In this document: in pieces, positions 34,801 to 44,500 of the stretch
How the letters are laid out: the number at the start of each line of letters is the position of its first letter
Position numbering within the stretch: position 1 is the stretch's first letter
Translations under genes and position numbers: made by a program
The notes under the pieces: generated by a model
The model's database searches: none
What the model saw: the letters and a program-made list of their open reading frames with translations, nothing else
What the model was told of the DNA's origin: nothing
From: Membranipora membranacea
Taxonomy: Eukaryota > Bryozoa > Gymnolaemata > Cheilostomatida > Membraniporidae
Length of the DNA stretch: 64,000 nucleotides
Direction: 5' to 3'
Assembly (NCBI GenBank): GCA_914767715.1
Contig: OU612070.1
Location: 7,025,501-7,089,500, forward strand

Positions 34801-35464
34801 TGACGCTGACTTAATAGCGCAGAGAAGAGCTACACTGGCTGAAGCAGTCAGCAAAATACTCCCTGGTGATATCATACAGCTAGACGGGCAAAACATAGTC
34901 ATACCAGGTAGGCTCATACTCTAGTTTATTTAATATCAAGTACAGTTTCCATAATTACTAACCCTAAAACGCATCTTTAGTAGTAGTAAGTTGTCGTCCG
35001 TACATTTATGCATTGATTTTGATATAACCTAGACTTGTAATTCTCCATATATGCAATGCTGGTGGCAAAGTTGTTTCATCTCATATGTGCAATGTGTTCA
35101 TTTCTAGCTGCTAGAGTGTGTTGAATCACAACCATGATATGTAAATCATTCAGAAAATATGAAGAATTTACATCAGAACAAGTAAAACAAAATTGTCAAT
35201 GATTTTGGTGGTTTGATGTTGTACATCTCATGCTAGTTTTGACAGACTACGTTATGTTGCAGCGAAACGTTTTGTTTTACGAAGACCAGTTTAAATTCTG
35301 TCACATCAAAAATTAGCAGGAGAAGTCGCAGGGTGTACCCTCAATCTCTACACTGTATGATTATGCTTGTAGAGGGTGCTAACATTGTACAGACAGCGGA
35401 TGGTATAGTTATATATCAGAGTTCTGATCCTGATGCTGCCAGTGTGCTCAACATTAAACTTTGA
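22892..35464 (+). CDS. ZNF839: ZNF839-like AT-hook / C2H2 zinc finger protein, 13 exons
   Basis: Exons: 22892-23637, 23881-24054, 24482-24630, 25192-25284, 25730-25843, 26330-26542, 27087-27202, 28116-28259, 28969-29070, 33380-33592, 33916-34050, 34376-34907, 35373-35464. Phases agree throughout: 2823 nt, 940 aa, against about 927 in human. An acidic Gln-rich N-terminus leads to an AT-hook (GPGRPRKRARR, about 245-255), then a conserved RSGRKSKPPAHL segment. One C2H2 finger follows at about 365-387 (C-x2-C-x12-H-x5-H, with AYIGPKGLARHY). More AT-hooks lie near 456, 487 and 515 (GRGRGRPPK, KRKPGRPPK, GRGRGRPPQ). A degenerate 9-residue repeat is at about 774-870, and a conserved-looking C-terminus has LPGDIIQLDGQNI. 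Probably nuclear and DNA-binding; the family's role is poorly known. The exon 6 acceptor is the weakest call. Exon 5 could instead end at 25858, adding 5 codons. Confidence 0.75.
25192..25284 (+). CDS. ZNF839: ZNF839-like zinc finger exon
   Basis: Exon 4 encodes the only zinc finger of the protein: ligands C365, C368, H381 and H387 by my numbering, in KFGCKQCSKAYIGPKGLARH followed by YTNTGH. The motif IGPKGLARHY is the strongest single reason for naming the gene ZNF839-like. Confidence 0.7.
27231..27420. mobile_element. MITE copy, TTGGCTCTGAT family
   Basis: About 190 bp in ZNF839 intron 7 with imperfect inverted arms of about 45 bp (TTGACTTTGAT, then ATTGGCTGTTGGGTGGGAAA; closing with TTTCCCACTGACCATCC, then ATCAGAGCCAA). 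Related to copies at 21.4 and 41.7 kb. No coding capacity. Confidence 0.6.
28566..28686. repeat. 12-bp tandem repeat CAGTTACTACAA
   Basis: About ten degenerate copies of a 12-bp unit (CAGTTACTACAA and variants with TTTTACCACAA) in ZNF839 intron 8. The array resumes briefly after the inserted element (28923-28950), showing the element landed inside it. Confidence 0.75.
28687..28923. mobile_element. hAT-like MITE (CAGGGCCGTAGC termini)
   Basis: A 237-bp element with inverted termini CAGGGCCGTAGC and ACTACGGGCCTG, sitting within the 12-bp tandem repeat just before ZNF839 exon 9. CAGGG ends and the size fit a non-autonomous hAT element. A clean 8-bp duplication cannot be confirmed, because the flanks are themselves repetitive. 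Confidence 0.55.
29090..29460 (+). repeat. 16-17 bp tandem array, left arm of foldback element
   Basis: About 22 units of CCATTTTCCCACCnnn, including four consecutive exact CCATTATCCCACCGAG units near 29152-29220. The open frames across it (PLSHRAIIPPSHYPTE on the plus strand; WWENG-type on the minus strand) are translations of the repeat, not genes. Confidence 0.85.
31130..32290. mobile_element. 1.2 kb nested inverted-repeat element with 8-bp TSD
   Basis: Arms of about 130-150 bp at 31130-31275 and 32157-32290 are inverted copies, each built from a degenerate 16-21 bp sub-repeat GGAATGAACGTCGGCT. The flanking direct repeat TGTGTGCA (31122-31129 and 32291-32298) is an 8-bp target duplication. 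It is inserted within the larger element at 29082-32950. An open frame at 31589-31822 is not recognisable. Class uncertain; hAT-like or another 8-bp-duplicating superfamily. Confidence 0.75.
32625..32946 (-). repeat. 16-17 bp tandem array, right arm of foldback element
   Basis: About 19 units of GTGGGAAAATGGnTTG, the inverse of the left-arm unit. Unit order and variants differ between the arms, so each arm has expanded or contracted on its own since insertion. Confidence 0.85.
34376..34907 (+). CDS. ZNF839: ZNF839-like exon with 9-residue tandem repeat
   Basis: Exon 12 (177 codons) includes about ten degenerate repeats of DQSAASHMI between 34498 and 34780, two of them with an inserted GxGQVV-type segment. 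At DNA level the unit is 27 bp and each copy carries CCAATCA. The exon ends in a conserved-looking helix LAEAVSKILPGDIIQLDGQ, so the repeat expanded inside an otherwise constrained exon. Confidence 0.75.
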
Positions 35465-36414
35465 TTTGTCTCCCCTGCCCTAAGTCAAATTTGCTCCTGT
35501 TGGCTTGTATCTGAAGTTGCTACCCCTCTACTGATCAGCCGCAGCCAAAGGGGTAGCCTATCATTAGAGGGGGGGGGGGGGCAATTCCCAATGTAGACTG
35601 TATCAATCTACTCCTGCCCTGAATTGACAAAACACAACATTGCGACTGGACAACTTCATTTGTCAGTGCTATAATGGTTACTTTTTTTCAATTACACTTT
35701 TTTTTGGTTCAAATGTTAATGATGGATTCCTTTTCTTCATGATTATCTAGATGTCCCTCTGTGGTATTTCAATGCTGGCATCAGAAGGCAGTGAAAAAGA
35801 CTATTTTTATTGTAAATAATATATACTATATTACCGCCTATAATATGGAATCTAGGCCTAACCATAATCCTCGGCGACATACTGCAACCCCACTGAGATT
35901 TTGACCCGCACATTTTTGTATATTTTGTTACCATGAGCGCTGCTGAGATCAGGGAATACAGGTTTTTTCTTACAATTCTTTGCTGTCAGGCTTGCTATGT
36001 ATTTGAATGTATGTATTTGATGTTTTCAACATTGATTTCTGATTAAATTTATTGCATCTGCTTATACAACTGAAGGCATTATTGTATAAAAATGCACTTC
36101 TGCGAATCCTGCTCGCCCAGCTTGTGGTAGCCCTGTGCTTAGAGATGAGTGAACAATATCTGGAGTGTAATTTCCCATACTTAGATTTGTACACTGCTGT
36201 ACACTGCTGTTATATATAACACTCAACACAAGATGATATTTATATATATATCATAGGAACTGAAGTTGAATGATTTTTTCTAATAAAGACCCTTTGCGCA
36301 AGTCAATATACATGTACATTTGCAACACTAAAATTTATTCTATCTAATTTTACACTGTGTTATCACTTCCAATATTATTGGGCGAAGTCCCTCGAGGCAC
36401 ATAACAACCCAGTA
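35465..36414. other. ZNF839 3' flank
   Basis: No gene seen. A G-run of about 13 lies near 35569-35581. A possible AATAAA lies at 36282-36287, over 800 bp from the stop codon. The short open frames have no support. Confidence 0.5.
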
Positions 36415-37835
36415 TTGAGGCAGAAGTGTGCAGTAGCTGTTCTCGTTTTCCTGTTCGCAGCTGTCTATGGTAAGCAGTCACCTAAAATACTGCCTAATTC
36501 ATCAGTAGCATTTCTCATGTTGGCTGTCATAACTCTAGTTTTGAACTATCTGATAAGCCCCTTTGTTTATTTTTGTCACTCTTAAAAAAACAAATTCTTT
36601 GAGAAAAAAATGTTAATTATTATAATATTTACATGAATTCTATGACATTACCTAGCTAGAACAGATTTTACAGATTCTGTATTTCAATTGTTTTGTTGAG
36701 TCCTGATAAGCCATAGTGCTTAGCCAGGTCCAGGATGTGGTATATTGTGGATCACACAATGAGTACAGTTACTACAGCTATACAATCTTAGCTAAGATAA
36801 GAGGAAGTGCCAATCAAGAATAACTTTCACCAAAGCTGTGTGCAACATTGAAAAGCCTCCGATTTAGTTACAATACCGACTTATGTAAATTAGCGCTGAT
36901 TGCTAGTGTTTAGTAGGGCCAGGGATGGTGGCTTCATGCTGCTGGGGCCAGCCATATAAGATTGTATTTATAGAAAACCTCTAAAGCGTGTTTGACTCCT
37001 AATGGTTTCTAGTTGAAGATCAGGTTGTTGTGCAGTTGCATTTGCTTTGTGTGCCACTGTAAGAGTAGGTTGAGATATGTAAGTCACTACATTGTTCATA
37101 ATGCTGAAATCTAAATATATTGTAGCTAAGTGCCCTGCTGGCTGGGTGACAGGCACAGGAGATTCTGGTTTTAAGTTTGTCACCACTCCGCTTGCATGGC
37201 AGGCTGCGGAGGGTATGTGTCGTGATATAGGAGGGACTTAGCTGCACTGGATACTGAAGTAAAGACAGCGTTCATCAATGGGTATCTACTTATGCATCCA
37301 GGTAAATAAATCACAAATGATGTCAGTCTTTTTCAACACGGTACTATTTTCATGCCATCTGTTTTGATTTCCGTCGCTAATTTTTGTTTAATCTGCAGCT
37401 TGGTGTATATTTTAAAAATAACGAATACACAGTAACTAGACAAGAACAAGCGATGCCACAACTGCAGCTGTTGTGGTAGCTGTTGTGGTAGCTGTTGTTG
37501 TAGCTGTTGTTGTAGCTGTTGTTGTAGCTGTTGTTGTAGCTGTTGTTGTTGTTGTAGGGGTGGATAAAAGTTTTAATTTCTGTTTCAAACTTGTTATTGC
37601 AGAGATTGATGGTAACAATTGGTGGATAAGAGGAAGAGAGATAAACAACCATTGGCAGTGGATCACGAATTCTGCTTTGTCATTCACCAACTGGTACAAG
37701 AATGAGCCTAGTAGTGATAAGGAAGATTGTATGGAAACATTTAATATTAATCTCAAATTCCAGTGGAATGACTTGCATTGCAATGAGTTGCGCCCGTATA
37801 TATGTGAAACTCACTACTCTAACATTTTTGGTTAG
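36415..37835 (+). pseudogene. Decayed C-type lectin copy
   Basis: Three exon remnants match the intact lectin at 39998-41126: signal-peptide exon 36415-36469, 37126-37301 and 37603-37835, with splice sites and phases conserved. Four defects are visible. The expected start codon is TTG (36415-36417). Exon 2 is 176 nt rather than 177, lacking one base after GGAGGGAC, which shifts the frame. The Cys of DSCFKF is Gly. The sugar-binding motif EPN is EPS. The last exon is open and keeps WND and the terminal YICETHYS. A possible AATAAA lies at 37862. A sequencing error could explain the single-base loss but not all four changes; a TTG-missing upstream start is also possible. Confidence 0.7.
37465..37558. 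repeat. 12-bp tandem repeat GTTGTTGTAGCT
   Basis: About seven copies of GTTGTTGTAGCT (with GTTGTGGTAGCT variants) immediately upstream of exon 3 of the lectin pseudogene. It yields long low-complexity open frames on both strands (poly-V/A, poly-T and NNSY) that are not genes. Confidence 0.85.
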
Positions 37836-39997
37836 AAAAATGTGTTTATTTTTTTATAAATAATAAATCTAAACATTGTTAATAGGAGCTGTCTAAGGGT
37901 TTTGCACGTCATGGTGTTAGGGACCGATAATGACACTTGTTTGCAAGGAAAAAGATCTACAATTTAATTTCCTTCAATTCATAAATTTTTTGCAGTGCAG
38001 TCACTAGGGTTTGATGAACAGTTGAGGTGGAAACACACTGGTGATTGTTACAAAGCGAATTGCCAAAGCGAAGCGTTTGCATTAGATGAAAAACCATTGT
38101 GTCACTGGCAAATACACTTGGTATTATTTTTAATATTTTAATATTTGGACGAAATCGCCCAGCGTCAAATGATAACGACCTTGTTAGCTAAGATTCGCTA
38201 ACTTTTCGCCTTGCCTTACTTTGTAATAATCGCCAGTGTGTCTCTACCTTTAGTGTAAAAAATTGTTCATTCATCCTTTCTATAGCAAAGAAGAAGACAT
38301 GCAAGGGATAAATAAATCAATATTGGGAAACTCAATTAAATTCAATCAAAAACTTTGAAAAGTGTACATTTTTGTATATCAGTAACAAGATGACCTGCCA
38401 ACTCGATGGGTTTTGCCCTGTGAAAGTTTTTATTAATGGATTAATTGGTGCAATATACTTTTTGTCAACCCTGATAATCACAGCTATTGATTACACAGGG
38501 TCATGGTCATGTTGCTGGCAGCAATCGACAGCCAACTCCGCAACTGCTCGTGTGCAGGCAGTCGTGATCTGTCATGTCTGGGGTACATCCATTTGAATGC
38601 ATTTGGAGTTCCTCCTCCTCCACCGGTCACGCCGCAGGATAATCAGAAATAGACAACATATTGAAGGTGGTTGAAAAAAATGGGACTCCCAATTATTGTC
38701 CATCGCCTTGAATGGCAGATCTTGGTCCTGGATTATCTCCCACATAGAATAGAAATCTCTTCATGCACTTATCAGATTGCGCTCCTATAATTTATGTAAA
38801 AGTACAATGCAGCAGCGACTGAGCTTTTTGAGGATTATTAACAGCCTCTGGCAGCCTCTTCGGCCGCTACTTAGGTGAATTAGTTCATACAACATGACTT
38901 CTTCAAGCAAAGAGACTGAATATTACTCGAAAACTTTGATTCTTAGATTGATATTTACTGTTGCATTTATTTAGCTTGTTCTAGTATAGATCTTTGCACT
39001 CCTCAAGACCACGCAAAAACTCTACTGGTACTAATCACCTCTGTGAACCTCGCTCTCCTTATGTGTTTGGTTTGTAATGTAATGTTTGCTATGCTTCATT
39101 GAAATAAACTTAAATGCTGGCAACAGAACACACCATTTGGATGTTCTTGGATAACTACTAACAAAATATATTGATACTCCAACAAAGTGTTGTCACATTT
39201 TACATCATGTTATAATAAATATATATATCGCTGCACATGTGATGTGAAGAATAATACCTTGAAAAGCTAACTAAATAACTGAAGCTCTTTTGCGAGAAAT
39301 TTACAGTATCTATCCAGACTAATTGGCAGGCAGGATGTCAGCACTTATAAGCATAACTGATGGGGAATTGGCAATCGACTGTAGCCATTGTCGAGTCTGG
39401 TTTCCTGTTATTTTTTGATGGCAAAATGTTAAAGTTGCAATTAAAGTATTGAAAAATGGACTACTATTTCAGAGAGTTTGCCTTACGGATAACCATGGCA
39501 ACTGACGATCGTCTTAAATATCAGAGAGTAACTCACTGCTCACTCCCACTGGTTGGTAATAGCACAATATACTGCTTCGCACCTAAATTATATGATATCG
39601 TTGTATCACCAAGGGGCAAGATATCCAGCCCCTTGGTCTCACGAACCAGAGAATTGATTTCGTTCACAGTAATCAATTACATTCAGATAACATCTTTGGG
39701 AAGGGGCTTGGGGTGAATTGAGTTGATTATCAGGCTCAATATTCAACTTAACTTTACGAATATTAATACAAAGTTATCATCCCTGTCCACTAGCTGAGTT
39801 AGACGCTGATGCGTGTGAAACAGCAGATGTCAGGGCCTGGGTCTAATCTGCTCATCGCCAGACCTAACTGGAATAGCCTGTGATTATAGTTTGTAGTTCA
39901 TGGTTTTATTTTCTAAATAGTAGTAACTTTTAATGGAACACAAAGTTCGAGCACTTGCTCTGTGATCACCATCGTATTCAGGATTGAGTGATACAGC
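37836..39997. other. Spacer between the lectin copies
   Basis: Contains the MITE at 38025-38249 and no supported gene. The open frames at 38372-38596 and 39456-39716 lack splice context or a recognisable domain. Confidence 0.5.
38025..38249. mobile_element. MITE with about 50-bp inverted arms
   Basis: A 225-bp element with arms AGGTGGAAACACACTGGTGA (then TTGTTACAAAG) and the near-complement ending TCTCTACCT. The arms diverge by roughly one base in six. No coding capacity; superfamily unknown. Confidence 0.6.
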
Positions 39998-41126
39998 ATG
40001 CCTCAGCAGCTGAGCATCCTCGTCATTGTCTGCAGCCTCCTGGCAATCAGTCAAGGTCAGGAAAAATTAAGTTCCTTATGATCTTCTCTTGTGTAGAACC
40101 TTAGCAAACATTTTTATTCATCGAAAATGGTGTGATGACAAAAGTCATCCGTCTGGAAACAGGGAGTTTTCCCCGACGGAAATGAATCTAAAGATGAGTT
40201 TAAACGCTTTCCGAGTTACCCATAGACTTAATGGTCTATTAGGTTTACGGCGTTACCTCACAAGGTTGCATCACAAGTTCTCAAGCAATGGCAATACAAA
40301 ACACAAGATATCCTCATCCTATCCATCTGTGACGCTGACCGCTAAAAATGTTTCTATTGCACAACCTTTTCCATCGTAGGCTTTCGTAGCAAGTCAAGCT
40401 AACAAGTTCGGCTGCACCACTGCAGATCTAAATACCTCTGATATCTTGTAGGTAAGTGCCCCGCTGGCTGGGTGACAGGTACTGGAGATTCTTGTTTTAA
40501 GTTTATCACCAGTCCACTTGTATGGCAGGCTGCGGAGGGTATGTGTCGTGATATGGGAGGAAACCTGGCGACCCTAGATACTCAAGTAAAGACAGCGTTC
40601 ATCAACGGATATCTACTTATGCATCCAGGTAATTTTGCGTACACATCTTTATCACAAACTGCCTGTAAATTTAGGAACCAATATCCCCAAACGGAGCCAG
40701 GGACCATTGAAACCATAAAATATAGCGATTGATATGGGATGCGAAGAGGTTGGAGACAACTTCACCCCACCCTGATGGGAAAAGGCAACTTATTCTTTCA
40801 AAGCTGCTTTCAGTTTATCCATGCTACTGACTATTCAGAACAAAGAGTCCTTCCTAATCATATTTTTATATTCAGATTTAAGGAACAATCATTGGTGGGT
40901 CGGAGGGAGAAAGGTTAACACAGTCTGGCAGTGGATGACAAGTTTATATCCCTCCTATGCTGCCACATACACATACTGGGCACCAGGTGAACCCAACGAT
41001 ACAGGAGGCAAAGAAGAGTGTTTGGAAATGTACCACTATCAATACGACTTTCGCTGGAACGATATCCCATGTAATGATAATCAGCCATATATATGTGAGA
41101 CTCATTACTCTAGTGTTTTCGGTTGA
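39998..41126 (+). CDS. Secreted C-type lectin with EPN motif
   Basis: Exons 39998-40055, 40452-40628 and 40876-41126 join in phase 1 to give 161 aa. Exon 1 is a signal peptide (MPQQLSILVIVCSLLAISQ). The rest is one C-type lectin-like domain of long form, with Cys pairs expected as C22-C34, C51-C152 and C127-C144. The calcium and sugar ligands are present: EPN at 117-119 (mannose/GlcNAc-type specificity in known lectins) and WND at 139-141. There is no transmembrane segment, so it is probably secreted, perhaps in immunity or cell recognition (inference). A polyadenylation signal AATAAA lies at 41215-41220. Its neighbour at 36.4 kb is a tandem, decayed paralogue. Many lectin families share this layout, so no symbol is given. 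Confidence 0.85.
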
Positions 41127-41214
41127 TCAAAAAATACAAGCGTTCAAAAAAAAGTGTGTGGATAGAGGGGGGGGGGGGCGTCGGGCGGGGGCCGGGGGGC
41201 AAAAGGCTAGTGTG

Positions 41215-41220
41215 AATAAA
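41215..41220 (+). terminator. Polyadenylation signal of the lectin gene
   Basis: AATAAA 89 bases after the lectin stop codon, just beyond a G-rich tract (41165-41203) between this gene and the convergent PPP1R36 gene. Confidence 0.5.
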
Positions 41221-41523
41221 GACTGTAGGAGTGATGCTAAGTATGGATTCAACCATCAATCCATCTTGAGGCAACTCATCATTTGATTTTTCCGATATGT
41301 ATTTGGTAGTTTTGGTGATTCCACCTGACATTATATAAAAACATTCTTTGTGATACAGGGACATTGAAAGCATATCTTTGAATTATCAAATTATCGATGA
41401 AAGGAATGTAAAGATTATAGGTGTAATCATAGATCGTTGCCCCCACTGTTCTAATAGTGTAGTACTCCTTGTTGAGCTCAGCTAAGTACTGAGATTGTCT
41501 AAGTCTTGAGGACATAGTGTAGA

Positions 41524-44500
41524 TTATATTTCCGATGGAGCATCTGTTGTAGCGTGTGACATTCCAGTAGGAGCTCTGCTTATTCCTCCATCTAAAACAA
41601 AACTACAGTTGTTAATCAGATTAAATTTGCTGAGCAATAGAATAGATTAGGTGTATGCTCTGATTGGAGGGTGGAGGGAGGGAGGAGGGTGTTGGAGAGA
41701 GCCGATGCCAGGTCAGATGGTACTTTTCTGAAAGTTCCTATCGATATTATAGTGATTCGATTTCACTTTCACCATATCTCAACGGGTACTTTCAGTGACA
41801 TGGCATTGGCTGCTTTTCCCACCCAGCAGCCAATCAGTTCAGAGCCCGTGCATTGTCTAGATCAAGGAGTAAGGTGGTGTGTGTTACCTCACTCGGAGCC
41901 AGAGAGATGATGAGGACATTGATATAACATGATTTCAGTTTGACATGTTTAGGGTTGTGCTTACAGGGATCAGAACTCTAACACACATGTAAGGTCAAGT
42001 TTAAACATTTTATCATGATATTAGAATCAACAGGCTTACATGATGCCCGCATATTTGGCCATGAATTGTAAGCGCAGAGTTTTAGACAGATTCAAAGAAA
42101 TTTTAGTGAAATTTGTTATGATTAACTTCAAGCGAGTTGATCGAAGGACAGAGAAGGGAAGATACTGTAGCTCTTCGCTTGAATTAGAGAGCTTCTGCAG
42201 AACTGCAAATCGAGTATCTAGCATTTGTAGTAATGAACATACAGATTCGAACGGGTATATTATAAAATTAATCTTCTCATTTAAATCAACCTTAGCTGAT
42301 GCTTGTGATGGATTATTTATAGTTATTGTTTTAACGGTAAAAGGAAAACATCGAGAAGTTTATAAATCTAAGACAAAATATTTTCAGCAAACACAGGGAG
42401 AATCAAGGATTGCTTAGCCTTGGTTAGAACGTATAGAGGAGTAAATTAAAATGGAAGAGACAACAGGAATTAATACATAACTCACTTAGCTTGATGTTGT
42501 GGCTAAAATGTAATGGTGTTGGTTAACGCAAAACATTTATAAGTAAATTCCCATGACGCATTAAGTTGTAGTAAAAACTATAATAAATAAATATAAATAT
42601 TGTTAAACGCATTAGCTACTGTAGAAGGCCAGTTGACACAACAGCGAAGCTTCCTTTATGGTTTGTCTTTGCTGACATGGACAAAACTTGTGAATTCAAG
42701 GTACCGAATTAATGTATCTAAATTCTTTACAGATTTGCTTGGAGTTGTCTTCTTCTTGAAGAATGTTAAAACAACTCCTAACCATTTCGTTAAAATTCAT
42801 TAAAATGTGCATATCAAATAATGTTACAAGCAAAGACTTAATAATAAAGCCTATGGTTACAAGTTCACTATTGGTGATTACCAGATTTCCAACCTAAGAT
42901 ACTAACTCAGTTAGTAAATGGTTAGCAACAAGTACCTAGAGGCCATACTGTGTTTGAAATCATTGCTCGATTATAGTCTAGTACTTACACAACATAATTA
43001 GTGTCAACCATAATCATAGATTACATTTAATAGCCTTAGTGTTTACCTGCGGGTAATTTAGAGAGTGGGTCGCCACTATCAGCCCCCACACCGTCCTCTT
43101 TCTTAGCTCCTTCCTCACCACCCTCCTCTTCAGCGTTATTCTCAGCGTCTTGACCTCCTCCCTGTAGACTCACAGGGTTATAGTTCTCCATGCTGTCGTG
43201 CAGTATTCCAATCCTGTAGGGTTACAATAAAAGATCTGTTAAACACTATAAGCTGTTTTGATACATGACCAACATGATAGGAAGGGAACTCCAAATAATA
43301 AAACTGAGCACAAGCCAGACTAGGTTGAATAAATTCTTATCATCCATAAACCAAATCAAGGCTAAAAGTCCAATGCTGCCAAGAGCAATAAAGAAACATC
43401 GGCAAACTGTTTTCAATATATTCGAATTGGTTGGGCTTTTTATCAGATCAAGGAGTTAAAGACTCCTTGATCAGATGAAGCTGATGAATGGGATTTTACC
43501 TAATGGACTTAGCTTGTATTTCTTGATCTATTCTATCGATCTCATCAGATAGCTGATTCAATGCAGTATCATTATTCAACGTGCTGCCTGCACTGGCAAG
43601 AATAGATCTGAAACAGAGTACAGGTACAATAAATCCGATAACGAAGTCGAGAAGACAAGAAAAGAAAAAAATCAATCCATACAGTTTTTCAAATTACAAT
43701 AGGCATTTCCTATTTTGTATGCAAAAGTCAGTCGGAAAAACTACTTATCTCGGTGGCCCAATTTCTGTTGTTTTTGCTCACAAACACAAACAACCAGAAT
43801 GAGGCTGCTGAGGCTAGGTAGTTTTATAAATGAGATACTTTGCAGGTATACAAACACAGTGTCAGTTTGCAACTACATATCAGATGGTGATATCTGAGCA
43901 CACAAGCCTTTCTGTTGATGGCTTGGTGGATAGTAGCTAAAGTACCCTGTCCTCATAGCAGACGCTCAAACTTAGGTAAATTATGCTTTGATTACAGCGT
44001 TTTGAATAGCTGAACCAAACTTATTTGAATCAATTTTTCACGATCACACGCTTATTTATATTATCTTTTTGTTTATCCACTTTATTCACTGATCAAACAT
44101 GTGCATATAAGACCATGTGGTACATCAAGTTGTTAAGCCTGTGTTTACAATAGAGAGGAAAGATACTGTGTCCGTGTCACAGTCAAATTTATGAAGAAAA
44201 AAATATAATTGTTGAATATAATCATGTAACTTACGAAGGAGAAGGAGGCCTCTGGTGTTTGAACAGATGAGATGACTCCTCTCTAGATGAAGGTAATATT
44301 GATACAACAGCAGGTGATCGCTGACTGCAAGACAGTAAAACATGACAGCAGATGCAAGAGATGATTGTAATATGAAAAAGTGTACAAAAAAGTCTTCATG
44401 ATCTAAAAGAGGTGCACACGATTGTTAGGCCGGATAGAGGATGATACAAGCAGTCGTTTTCTACTTCCTGGATGAGTTCCCATGAAGCCAGTGGTGTGCC

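Noticed and set aside
37377-37783. Open frames rich in Thr/Ala, Asn-Asn-Ser-Tyr and Val/Ala on both strands
   Set aside because: Products of the GTTGTTGTAGCT minisatellite; only the plus-strand lectin exon from 37603 is real.
42040-42417. 125-codon open frame on the plus strand
   Set aside because: It lies in PPP1R36 intron 13, antisense to it, has no recognisable domain and starts in ordinary AT-rich intron sequence.
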